Below are positions 5,400 through 11,670 of a stretch of 11,670 nt of DNA, in pieces. Under the pieces are notes generated by a model. It was not told where the DNA came from, did no database searches, and was given only the letters and a program-made list of their open reading frames with translations. Source of the stretch: CAYMJA01 sp964391095 (GTDB lineage: Bacteria > Patescibacteriota > Minisyncoccia > Minisyncoccales > GWA2-38-27); NCBI GenBank assembly GCA_964391095.1, contig CAYMJA010000013.1, positions 1 through 11,670 on the forward strand, written 5' to 3'. Position numbers and translations under genes: made by a program. The stretch's first letter is position 1, and the number at the start of each line of letters is the position of its first letter.

Positions 5400-7064
5400 T
5401 TATTCGTGGTCCGGCGGTATTTCTATATAATCAATGATATATTTAGCAAGTTCTTGAAATATCGGCACTGCCGAGTATTCGGCTACTTTTGTTGTTGGAT
5501 TATCAAGTTTTACTAAAATTAGAAATTTAGGACTAAAAGCCGGGGCAAAACCAATAAAACTCTGCCAGGTTTTATTTGAATAACCCTGCTTATCTATATC
5601 AAGAGCTGACCAGGAAACCTGGGATGTTCCGGTTTTTCCTGCAATATAATAACCAGGAATTCTAGCTCTTTTTGTATAAGGTCCGCTTTCTACTACACTA
5701 ACCAACATTGCTGCTAATTGGGAAGCGCTTTTCTGAGAAATAATTCGGTCCGAAGATATCTGGGGTTGGGTTTCAATTACTCTACCATCTTCAAAAACTT
5801 TTTCAACTATATAGGGCTTAACTAATTTTCCTCCGTTTGCAACTACACAAAAAGCCCTGGCTAATTGGATAGGCGTCATCTCAATTCCCTGGCCAAAGGA
5901 GGCGGTAGCAAAATTTATTTCATAGCCTTTTTTAAATTCTTTATTCTCGGAAAATTCTTCTCCCTGTAGATCAACTTCGGTCAGTTCAAAGAAACCAAAT
6001 CGTTTCATATATTCTAAAAAAAGTTCATGACCTAACTGCTTTTCAGTAAATACAGCTCCGGTGTTAATTGATTTCTCTAAAACCTCAGTCATAGTTTGTT
6101 CTCCAAATACGCGTTCACCATAATTATAAATAGGCCAACCCCCTATTTCTAATTTTCCTCTATCAATGTAAGTGGTTTGGGGTGTTACACTCTCTTGATC
6201 CAGAGCAGCTGCCATAGTGATTGCCTTAAAAACAGAACCCGGTTCAAAGATTTTTTGGACTACCGAATTCTGAAAAATTTGAAAATCGTCAACTTCTGAA
6301 TAATGATTAGGATCAAAATTAGGGAAATTCGCCAAGGCTAAAATTTTTCCCGAATTAGGCTCTAAAACTATAATTTGACCCCCTTCAATATCCCAATTTT
6401 CTTTTGCTTTTTCTAATAATTTCTCAGCTGTAAATTGAATATTATAGTCAAGAGTTAAAAAAATATCAGAACCCTTAATGGATTTCTCAGAAAGAAAATG
6501 TCCTATTGAACCTTTTTCCTGAAATTTCTCTTTCCCTTGTAAAATATCATCATAATATCCTTCTATTCCGTATTGTCCTTTTCCTTCACCGCCTAAAAAA
6601 CCAACGACCTGAGAAGCCATTGAGCCCTGGGGATATTTTCTGAAAGAAGTTTGACCTAAATAAACACCAGCTAAATTTATTTTTTCTAAGGCATTTTCTT
6701 TTTCTTTTGTTAAATCAACTTTTATTTGCTCAAATAAGCTATCTTTCTCAAGTTTCTCCAAAATTACTCCTTTCTCTAATTCAAGAACCTGGGAAAGCTT
6801 TTTAGCGGTTCCTTCCTTTTCTTCAATGTTTTGGGGAGAAACAAATAGATATTTTCCTGTTATGTTGACAGCCAAAATTTGTCCCCCGCTAAAAAAAATT
6901 TCTCCTCGCTTCCCTATCAGAGGTTTAAATATCTTCTGCTGGCCCTGAGCTAAGGCCTTATAAAAATCATGCCGAATAACTTGAATATAAATTAAGCGAC
7001 CGATAATAGCCGCTCCGAACAAAATAATTAAAATAAAGATGAGATTAACTCGCCACTTTTTCAT
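5400..7064 (-). CDS. ftsI: Peptidoglycan D,D-transpeptidase FtsI / class B penicillin-binding protein
   Basis: FtsI crosslinks septal peptidoglycan outside the membrane and works with FtsL and FtsW in the divisome. The 554-residue protein has a short cytoplasmic N-terminus, one anchor helix (about 7-30), a class B pedestal/dimerisation domain (about 50-200, with RKYPQGSMASQVVGF at 142-156) and a transpeptidase domain (about 225-545). All three catalytic motifs are present: SxxK as S277-V-F-K280 in EPGSVFK, SxN as S332-I-N334, and KTGT at 477-480. The sequence GFAPAFSPKF and FGQGIEMTPIQ also fit the family. No PASTA domains are seen. The ATG at 7064 overlaps the ftsL-like stop by 4 bases (ATGA), implying coupled translation. 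It could also be called PbpB/PBP2; position in the dcw cluster favours FtsI. Confidence 0.95.
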   Translation of the reverse strand: MKKWRVNLIFILIILFGAAIIGRLIYIQVIRHDFYKALAQGQQKIFKPLIGKRGEIFFSGGQILAVNITGKYLFVSPQNIEEKEGTAKKLSQVLELEKGVILEKLEKDSLFEQIKVDLTKEKENALEKINLAGVYLGQTSFRKYPQGSMASQVVGFLGGEGKGQYGIEGYYDDILQGKEKFQEKGSIGHFLSEKSIKGSDIFLTLDYNIQFTAEKLLEKAKENWDIEGGQIIVLEPNSGKILALANFPNFDPNHYSEVDDFQIFQNSVVQKIFEPGSVFKAITMAAALDQESVTPQTTYIDRGKLEIGGWPIYNYGERVFGEQTMTEVLEKSINTGAVFTEKQLGHELFLEYMKRFGFFELTEVDLQGEEFSENKEFKKGYEINFATASFGQGIEMTPIQLARAFCVVANGGKLVKPYIVEKVFEDGRVIETQPQISSDRIISQKSASQLAAMLVSVVESGPYTKRARIPGYYIAGKTGTSQVSWSALDIDKQGYSNKTWQSFIGFAPAFSPKFLILVKLDNPTTKVAEYSAVPIFQELAKYIIDYIEIPPDHE

Positions 7065-7408
7065 TTTGTAACAACCTGGGTATCCGGAACTTTGATGTAA
7101 TAAACTTTGTCTGTTTTTTCAAAACCAGAATTTTCTAATAAACTTAGAATATTATCTAAAGAAATTACTTGAACTGAACTAATTTCTAAATTTTGATTCT
7201 CCTTTGAAAGTTCAATTAATCTATTTTCATATTTTTGTATTGAATATCTTTCTGAAACCCCTCTATTAACCTGAAAAATATAAAAAACCAAAAGAGTAAC
7301 TATTAATAAAACGCTTAAAACCCAAAATACCTTTAAACCAATTCTCCATTTCAAAGATAAATTGCCTTTAAGGATAAATGGAGGATTTAAGATTAGGGTG
7401 TGATTCAT
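7061..7408 (-). CDS. FtsL-like divisome protein
   Basis: FtsL is a small bitopic divisome protein that forms a coiled coil with FtsB/DivIC and helps activate FtsWI. This 115-residue protein has the right shape: a cytoplasmic N-terminus of about 25 residues, one helix (about 26-46), then a heptad-like coiled coil (about 52-78) and a short C-terminal region. The sequence is poorly conserved, as is normal for FtsL. The assignment rests on size, topology and position between rsmH and ftsI, the usual place of ftsL. It overlaps both neighbours by 4 bases (ATGA at 7405-7408 and at 7061-7064), so all three are probably translated as a coupled unit. Confidence 0.7.
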   Translation of the reverse strand: MNHTLILNPPFILKGNLSLKWRIGLKVFWVLSVLLIVTLLVFYIFQVNRGVSERYSIQKYENRLIELSKENQNLEISSVQVISLDNILSLLENSGFEKTDKVYYIKVPDTQVVTK

Positions 7409-8268
7409 AATTTTATGGCCGCTCGTAACTTTGCACTACGTGAGCGCGGATTAATTTTAATCTCTTCTTCGCTTGGTGTTATTGGTTTTTTAGTCAAAAT
7501 TTCCAATTTTTCAGGAGATAATTCTCTGAAAAAATTTTTGACAATTCTATCTTCTAAAGAATGAAAGGAAATTACCACAATTCTTCCTCCGGTTGCTAAA
7601 ACTTCTACTGCCTGTGACAAACCCTTTTTTAGATTATTCAATTCGTCATTGACTGTAATTCTCAGGGCTTGAAAAGTTCGGGTTGCAAAATGAATTTTTT
7701 GATGGAAGTATCGGGCGGGAACTGCTTTTTTGATGACTTCTACTAATCCAAAAGTTGTTTTAATCGGCTTTACTTTGCTCTCTTTAACAATCTCTCTAGC
7801 AATCCTTTTGGCAAATTTCTCTTCTCCATATTCTTTCAAAATTTTTTCAATCTTTAACTCGGGCCAGGTATTAACAATTTCAGCTGCTGTCAATCCCGTT
7901 AAAGAGTTGTACCGCATATCTAATGGTTCATCCCTTAAAAATGTGAATCCCCTACCCGACTCTTCTAAATGCCAACTTGACATTCCGAGGTCGAATAAAA
8001 TTCCGTACACTGGTCTAAAATTGCACCTTTCAACGATTTTTTTTAAATTAACATAGGAATCGTTAACTAAAACTACTCTCTCTTGCAACTCAATTCTTTT
8101 TATAATTTCAGAATCCCATTCTATTCCCAATACTTTCCCTTTCGGCTTATTTTTTTCAAGGATAACGGATGTATGTCCCCCTTCACCGATCGTAGCATCA
8201 ACAAAATTTTCATTCGGCCCTGGGTCTAGATATTTAATAACTTCTTTTTGTAATACCGCAACATGCAT
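7405..8268 (-). CDS. rsmH: 16S rRNA (cytosine1402-N4)-methyltransferase RsmH (MraW)
   Basis: RsmH methylates N4 of C1402 in the 16S rRNA decoding centre using S-adenosylmethionine. The 287-residue protein matches the family nearly end to end. The N-terminus is HVAVLQKEVIKYL; the SAM-binding segment is FVDATIGEGGHT (22-33) with GIEWD (48-52). FDLGMSSWHLEESGRGFTF (92-110) and the DMRYN loop (117-121) follow, then the helical insert from AAEIVN (128-133). Next come ATRTFQALRITVNDEL (195-210), ISFHSLEDR (233-241) and the C-terminal NPRSRSAKLRA (273-283). It starts 16 bases after mraZ and overlaps the ftsL-like gene by ATGA. Slightly short compared with the usual 300-310 residues, but no motif is missing. 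Confidence 0.97.
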   Translation of the reverse strand: MHVAVLQKEVIKYLDPGPNENFVDATIGEGGHTSVILEKNKPKGKVLGIEWDSEIIKRIELQERVVLVNDSYVNLKKIVERCNFRPVYGILFDLGMSSWHLEESGRGFTFLRDEPLDMRYNSLTGLTAAEIVNTWPELKIEKILKEYGEEKFAKRIAREIVKESKVKPIKTTFGLVEVIKKAVPARYFHQKIHFATRTFQALRITVNDELNNLKKGLSQAVEVLATGGRIVVISFHSLEDRIVKNFFRELSPEKLEILTKKPITPSEEEIKINPRSRSAKLRAAIKL

Positions 8269-8284
8269 TTTAATTTATAATTTT

Positions 8285-8716
8285 CTATACCCCCAATTCT
8301 TTTAGCCGCTCGGCTATATCCCCTACTGCAACTTCAGTTTTCTTTTTAAAGGTCTGCCATTTTTTCTCATCCCAAATTTCAATTTTATTAGAAAGACCTA
8401 AAATAGCCACATTTTTTTTTAAAGAAGCATATCCTTTTAAATAATCGGGGATTAGAATCCTACCCAATTTATCAAACCTTACATCAACTGCTCCCGAGAG
8501 CATAATTCTGACAAACCCTCTGGCGTCGGTTTGGGAATTAGGTAAACTTTCAAGTTTCTTAGCTAACTTTGCCCATTCCTTTAATGGATAAACCACCAGA
8601 CACTTATCAATGCCTCTAGTGACTACTGCCCTTTTTTCCAACTCTCTCCGAAATTTAGAAGGAAGAGCTAAACGTTTCTTTGTATCAATTGTATGTTTGT
8701 ATTCTCCAATAAACAT
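8285..8716 (-). CDS. mraZ: Transcriptional regulator MraZ
   Basis: MraZ is an oligomeric DNA-binding protein of the SpoVT/AbrB fold that binds direct repeats before its own operon and controls dcw expression. The 143-residue protein has the two expected half domains, each with the signature loop: DTKKRLALP at 11-19 and DKLGRILIP at 82-90. It starts MFIGEYKHTID, typical of the family. It is the first gene of the operon, with a promoter about 75 bases upstream and an array of TGG(G) repeats in the leader that fits MraZ binding. No Shine-Dalgarno is visible before ATG. The stop at 8285 is 16 bases before rsmH. Autoregulation is inferred from the repeats and the known behaviour of the family. Confidence 0.96.
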   Translation of the reverse strand: MFIGEYKHTIDTKKRLALPSKFRRELEKRAVVTRGIDKCLVVYPLKEWAKLAKKLESLPNSQTDARGFVRIMLSGAVDVRFDKLGRILIPDYLKGYASLKKNVAILGLSNKIEIWDEKKWQTFKKKTEVAVGDIAERLKELGV

Positions 8717-8735
8717 ATAAGTTCGCTTAAGTTAT

Positions 8736-8780
8736 CCACATTTTCGCATAGTTTTCCCCATAGTTTTCCACAACTACCCA
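8736..8780 (-). promoter_or_regulatory. MraZ-type operator (five TGG-centred repeats)
   Basis: On the minus strand five units follow each other: TGGGTAGTTG, TGGAAAACTA, TGGGGAAAACTA, TGCGAAAATG and TGGATAACTT. They repeat every 10, 10, 12 and 10 bases, about one helical turn. Known MraZ sites are contiguous TGGG-type repeats with a 10-base period. The array lies between the predicted transcription start (about 8784) and the mraZ ATG, in the expected place for autoregulation. Confidence 0.7.
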
Positions 8781-8790
8781 CTATGCTTTA

Positions 8791-8820
8791 TTTATACTCC
8801 ACTTTATAGGGTTGAGTCAA
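8791..8820 (-). promoter_or_regulatory. Sigma-70-type promoter of the mraZ-rsmH-ftsL-ftsI-mur operon
   Basis: The minus strand has -35 TTGACT (8815-8820), an 18-base spacer and -10 TATAAA (8791-8796), each one mismatch from consensus. Transcription should begin near 8784, giving a leader of about 68 bases that contains the MraZ repeat array. Confidence 0.7.
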
Positions 8821-8823
8821 CCC
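8809..8823. promoter_or_regulatory. Perfect 15-base palindrome over the -35 box of the mraZ promoter
   Basis: GGGTTGAGTCAACCC has 7-bp perfect arms around a central base and completely covers the -35 hexamer. A dimeric regulator bound here would block RNA polymerase. It is unlike the MraZ repeats, so a second regulator is possible. It could also be a chance symmetry of a TTGACT-type box. Confidence 0.4.
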
Positions 8824-8857
8824 GTTTTTATCCACAGGAAATCCACAGACAAAGATT

Positions 8858-8891
8858 AACAAAAATCAGCCCAAATGGGCTGATTTTTGTT
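8858..8891 (-). terminator. Strong terminator after the LolA-like gene
   Basis: A perfect 16-bp inverted repeat (arms 8858-8873 and 8876-8891) with a GCCC core and flanking A and T runs, so it can act in both directions. It lies 20 bases beyond the stop at 8911 and separates that gene from the mraZ promoter, whose -35 begins 38 bases further on. Confidence 0.85.
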
Positions 8892-8910
8892 AGCTCTAAT
8901 CTCCTCTTTC

Positions 8911-10149
8911 TTACCTTAACAAATTAGAAAGAATTCCAAAAAGCGAGGCCTGAAACAAGGAACTGTTTCCTTGCATAAATGGCTGTCCAGAAGGATACCC
9001 TCCTGGCGCCTGGGGGTAGGTCCCGGGGTAAATTCCGGGCGTCTGGGGAAGAAAAAGCTGCATCAAGGGCTGCATTATATCTTTCATTTCTACAAAGTTT
9101 TCCGGCGTTTCAATTGTTACCGGCTTATCAAAATTAGACAATTCCAGATTAAATCTAATAGTTACTTTCCCTTGGGTCCCTTCTTCGGTTTTACTCGTAT
9201 CTATTTCCTTTTCTATTTTTATTCTATAAAGAAGATTATCTTTTTTACCAATCCAAATTTCAAATGTTATTTCTCCAACTTTATCAAAAAGTTCGTCAAT
9301 AGATTTCTCAAATTCCTCTTTATTAAAACTTGTATCATAGGCGTCCAGAGAATAACTGCTTAAAATTTCATATAATTCCGGACCTACTTGCTTTATCTCT
9401 TCTTTATCTAAGGCAAGCAGGTAGTGATGCATTTTCCTTCCATCAATTTTTTCATCTGGCAATTCTTTTTTTAGACAATAAAATCTCGTGCTTTTAAATA
9501 GGACTTCTAATTGCTTTATTATTTCTTCCTGCTTTTCTTTTTGTTCTTGCATTATTTTCTCCATTCCTGGCATATAGGTTCCTCCCGTCATAGTTTTCAA
9601 CAAACTCTCTTGGTCAAATTTAATCCACTGGTCCTTGATTGTACTTAAATCAATACCCAACATTGCCAACATAGGCAAAGCTGGAAGAGTGGTCATTTTC
9701 AGATAAGAAACCTTTTCTACTGTTTTCAATTTCCCGGCTAAAGAAAATTGCATCCCCTCCCCTGCTATACTAATATCAAAATCTGCAGTTGACTTAGGGT
9801 TTTCCGGCTCTGTATTGTCTGAATCACCGCTAAATACCACAGACACTACTCCTGTTTCCTCGCCTGTAAATTCCACATTTACATCCATTTCAGAATGGGC
9901 TGTTTTTATCTCACCCATTTTAACAAACATTCTTTCTATCACTTTTTCCGAACTTGACTTAAAGGGATTCCAAACCGGATTCCAAACTCGGGTAGCCAGA
10001 ACAACTCCTATTCCAACCACTGCCACCACAAGTACTCCAACAACAATTTTTACAATAAGCCCTAAAGGACTTTTAGCAGGAGTTGTTGGAATAACCGGCT
10101 GATCAGAAATTACATCGGGACTTTTAATTGGTGTTTGTATCTCATCCAT
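8911..10149 (-). CDS. Membrane-anchored LolA/LppX-like extracytoplasmic protein
   Basis: This 412-residue protein has a Pro-rich cytoplasmic N-terminus (1-28), one long helix (about 30-53), a large extracytoplasmic part (about 66-355) and an unusual Pro/Gly/Tyr-rich tail (about 369-394) before a hydrophobic C-terminus. The middle resembles the LolA/LppX/LprG half-barrel fold in layout: alternating strands starting near TAHSEMDVNVEFTG (83-96), a DGRKMHHYLLALD segment (236-248), an EIWIGKKDNLLYRIKIE segment (297-313) and a VTIETPENFVEM end (344-355). In known families that fold binds lipids or lipoproteins; the match here is by pattern only. No lipobox is seen, so anchoring is by the helix. A 12-base tandem repeat gives WNPVWNP just after the helix. 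It lies 53 bases after the Clp-like gene and may share its transcript. Confidence 0.65.
   Translation of the reverse strand: MDEIQTPIKSPDVISDQPVIPTTPAKSPLGLIVKIVVGVLVVAVVGIGVVLATRVWNPVWNPFKSSSEKVIERMFVKMGEIKTAHSEMDVNVEFTGEETGVVSVVFSGDSDNTEPENPKSTADFDISIAGEGMQFSLAGKLKTVEKVSYLKMTTLPALPMLAMLGIDLSTIKDQWIKFDQESLLKTMTGGTYMPGMEKIMQEQKEKQEEIIKQLEVLFKSTRFYCLKKELPDEKIDGRKMHHYLLALDKEEIKQVGPELYEILSSYSLDAYDTSFNKEEFEKSIDELFDKVGEITFEIWIGKKDNLLYRIKIEKEIDTSKTEEGTQGKVTIRFNLELSNFDKPVTIETPENFVEMKDIMQPLMQLFLPQTPGIYPGTYPQAPGGYPSGQPFMQGNSSLFQASLFGILSNLLR
9965..9987. repeat. 12-base tandem repeat in the juxtamembrane region of the LolA-like gene
   Basis: GGATTCCAAACC is followed at once by GGATTCCAAAC, giving nearly two copies of a 12-base unit. 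It keeps the frame and encodes the duplicated WNP in residues 56-62, immediately after the membrane helix. Confidence 0.6.
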
Positions 10150-10202
10150 ATTATTATTTGATTGTTTTATTATTTTAGTTGATTTTTATTCGACCTTTAT
10201 CT

Positions 10203-11670
10203 CTATTGTCCCGGATTAATGACTAACTCAAAATCTTTTGAATCAATTTCTACTCTTTGCCCTCTTTTTAATTCGCCGGAGAGCAAAGCAGAAGCCAAAA
10301 TATTTTCTACTTTATCTTGAACTACCCGTTTCATTTCTCTTGCCCCAAAAACCGGATTATAACTTAATTCAACTATTTTTTCTTTAAGAGGTTGGGTAAT
10401 TATAAATTCAATGCCTTTTTCTTTAAGGTTTTTCTTTAACTTATTTAAGATAAGTTGAGCAATACCTAAAAGATTCTTTTTAGTTAAGGGGTTGAAAATG
10501 ACAACTGCATCAAAGCGATTAATAAACTCCGGTCGAAATATCCCTTTCTCAAAAAGATAATCAAGAAGTTTTTGCTTTACTTCTTTCCACTCTGTCTTTT
10601 CTTTTAAGGCAGTTAAAATTATTTTATAGCCGGCATTGCTGGTAGCAATAATCAGCGTATTTTTAAAATCAATTTTCCTTCCCAGACCATCTGTTAAATG
10701 TCCTTCATCTAAAACCTGTAAAAATAAATTCAAAACATTAGTATTAGCTTTTTCAAGTTCGTCTAAAAGAATTAAAGAAAAAGGATTCTCTCTGACCGGG
10801 GTAGTCAAAAGCCCTATTTCCGTCGGAGAGCCAATCAACCTTGAAATATCCTTTATCTCTTGAAACTCCGACATATCTAATCTTATCATCCGGTCTTCTG
10901 AGCCAAAATAAGTTTCTGCCAGGGCTTTCGAGGTCTCGGTTTTACCAACCCCGGTAGGCCCTAAAAATAAAAAAGCGCCTATTGGACCCTTCCTAATAGT
11001 AATCTCAGACCTGGCTCTTCTTAAAGCAGTTGAAACTTCTTTTACCGCCTTGTCTTGGTTAATAATTCTCTGATGGATTAATTCTTCTAAATTAAGCAAA
11101 ATTTCTTTCTCTTTTGTTGCTATTTCTCCCACCGGTATCTCGGTTTTTTCGGTAATAATGATAGCCACATGTTTTGGCAAAACTATTCTGTCTTTGGTTG
11201 AATTCGCAGTATAAACTGCCACCTCATCTAAAATATCTATAGCTTTTTCTGGAAAAGCGAAGGAGGCGAAATAGCGGTCGGTCAGAGAAACTATTTCACG
11301 GAGGGCAGGATAAGAAACAAAGATTTTGTGCTTTTGCTCAAGAAAAAATGTCAAATATTCTAAAAGCACCAGGGTCTCTCTTTGAGAAATTTCCGAAACC
11401 TCTACTTTCTTAAAAAGAGACAAAATGGAACGATTTTTTTCAATATATCGGTGAAGGCCCTCGTAAGTAGTTATAGCTATAATCTGAAATTGAGAAAGCC
11501 GTAAATAAGAAGCAATAATTCCAGAAATATCTATTACTCCCGGCCTTGCTATTTGACCGATATAATTATGGAATTCATCAATTACCAAAATAATATTACC
11601 CGCTCTAATTACTTCCTGAAAAATTCTATCTAAGGTAACCTCGACCTCCTCTGAACTTTTAAGATGAGCT
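10203..11670 (-). CDS. Clp/Hsp100-family double AAA+ ATPase, N-terminus beyond window
   Basis: 488 residues are visible; the frame is open at the window edge, so the start is missing and the TTG at 11588 is internal. The order matches ClpC/ClpB: end of the first AAA domain with Walker B NIILVIDEFH (visible residues 25-34) and its small domain ending FPEKAIDILDE (139-149), a short linker without room for a long middle domain, then the second AAA domain. The latter has Walker A GPTGVGKT (237-244), Walker B ILLDELEK (300-307), sensor 1 ATSN (342-345), arginine finger RPEFINR (379-385) and sensor 2 GAR (442-444). Oddities: the pore loops lack their tyrosines (KSSE for KYRG in domain 1; a shortened SPTEIG for the GYVGY loop in domain 2), the domain 1 ERRF arginine fingers are replaced by SLFK, and no IGF-type ClpP-binding loop is seen. 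So it may be a specialised paralog, not a standard ClpC. Confidence 0.88.
   Translation of the reverse strand, partial: AHLKSSEEVEVTLDRIFQEVIRAGNIILVIDEFHNYIGQIARPGVIDISGIIASYLRLSQFQIIAITTYEGLHRYIEKNRSILSLFKKVEVSEISQRETLVLLEYLTFFLEQKHKIFVSYPALREIVSLTDRYFASFAFPEKAIDILDEVAVYTANSTKDRIVLPKHVAIIITEKTEIPVGEIATKEKEILLNLEELIHQRIINQDKAVKEVSTALRRARSEITIRKGPIGAFLFLGPTGVGKTETSKALAETYFGSEDRMIRLDMSEFQEIKDISRLIGSPTEIGLLTTPVRENPFSLILLDELEKANTNVLNLFLQVLDEGHLTDGLGRKIDFKNTLIIATSNAGYKIILTALKEKTEWKEVKQKLLDYLFEKGIFRPEFINRFDAVVIFNPLTKKNLLGIAQLILNKLKKNLKEKGIEFIITQPLKEKIVELSYNPVFGAREMKRVVQDKVENILASALLSGELKRGQRVEIDSKDFELVINPGQ

Larger units (their letters stand above)
8732..8847 (+). other. Cluster of DnaA-box-like 9-mers before mraZ
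   Basis: Two perfect matches to the DnaA-box consensus TTATCCACA lie at 8732-8740 and 8828-8836. Near matches are TTTTCCACA at 8764-8772, AAATCCACA at 8839-8847 and TTTTCCCCA at 8752-8760. All have the same orientation. The inner ones also fit the MraZ repeat pattern, but the pair at 8828-8847 lies upstream of the promoter and outside that array. Whether DnaA binds here is inference. Confidence 0.4.

Noticed and set aside
8717..8857. Chromosomal replication origin
   Set aside because: DnaA-like boxes are present, but all genes on both sides stay on the minus strand, no dnaA or dnaN is near, and no clear unwinding element is seen. A regulatory role fits better.
8971..10102. Two plus-strand frames (8971-9363 and 9815-10102)
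   Set aside because: Both are antisense to the LolA-like gene and have biased, structureless composition.
11588..11588. TTG at 11588 as the start of the Clp-like gene
   Set aside because: The same frame continues to the window edge and encodes conserved Clp sequence (EVIRAGNIIL), so this codon is an internal leucine.
1..11670. Recoded genetic code with TGA as glycine
   Set aside because: TGA ends rsmH and the ftsL-like gene exactly at ATGA overlaps with the next start, and it ends the propeller gene, so it works as a stop.

Overview
This window looks like a fragment of a Candidatus Patescibacteria (CPR) genome, most likely from the Parcubacteria side. That is inference from style, not from a marker gene. 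The DNA is AT-rich, genes are tightly packed and often overlap by ATGA, and start codons rarely have a clear Shine-Dalgarno sequence. Surface proteins begin with the short Lys-rich stretch plus single helix common in this group. A GC-rich palindromic repeat sits in frame inside a conserved gene. TGA is used as a stop (rsmH, the ftsL-like gene, the propeller gene), which argues against the recoded Gracilibacteria/Absconditabacteria. Every gene I can support is on the minus strand, so transcription runs from right to left.

Right to left: (1) 10203-11670 is the C-terminal part of a Clp/Hsp100-type double-AAA ATPase whose start lies outside the window. Its second ATPase site is intact, but the substrate-gripping loops look lost. 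(2) 8911-10149 is a membrane-anchored, LolA/LppX-like extracytoplasmic protein, closed by a strong hairpin terminator at 8858-8891. (3) 8717-8857 is a dense control region with a sigma-70-type promoter, a perfect palindrome over the -35 box, a run of MraZ-type repeats, and two perfect DnaA-box sequences. (4) 4232-8716 is a short division/cell wall (dcw) operon: mraZ, rsmH, an ftsL-like gene, ftsI (transpeptidase) and a reduced MurF-like Mur ligase. The rsmH-ftsL and ftsL-ftsI joints are ATGA overlaps, which suggests coupled translation. (5) 4138-4210 is tRNA-Glu(CTC).

(6) Left of the tRNA, 1693-4137 holds three poorly conserved membrane or surface genes: a beta-propeller protein, a 57-residue two-helix protein and a 189-residue multi-helix protein. 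The segment is bounded by an imperfect direct repeat covering the 3' end of tRNA-Glu and its flank. This is the layout of an integration at a tRNA 3' end, although no integrase is visible. (7) 1-1604 is the N-terminal 534 codons of a P2-type cation-transporting ATPase with unusual residues in three signature motifs.

Functionally, the core is the dcw operon. MraZ probably controls its own operon through the upstream repeats, FtsL and FtsI act in septal peptidoglycan synthesis, and the Mur ligase relative would act on precursors if it is still active. The most interesting points are the apparent loss of key motifs in the Mur ligase, Clp and P-type ATPase proteins, the in-frame palindromic repeat in the Mur ligase gene, the tRNA-Glu-flanked segment, and the composite control region before mraZ.
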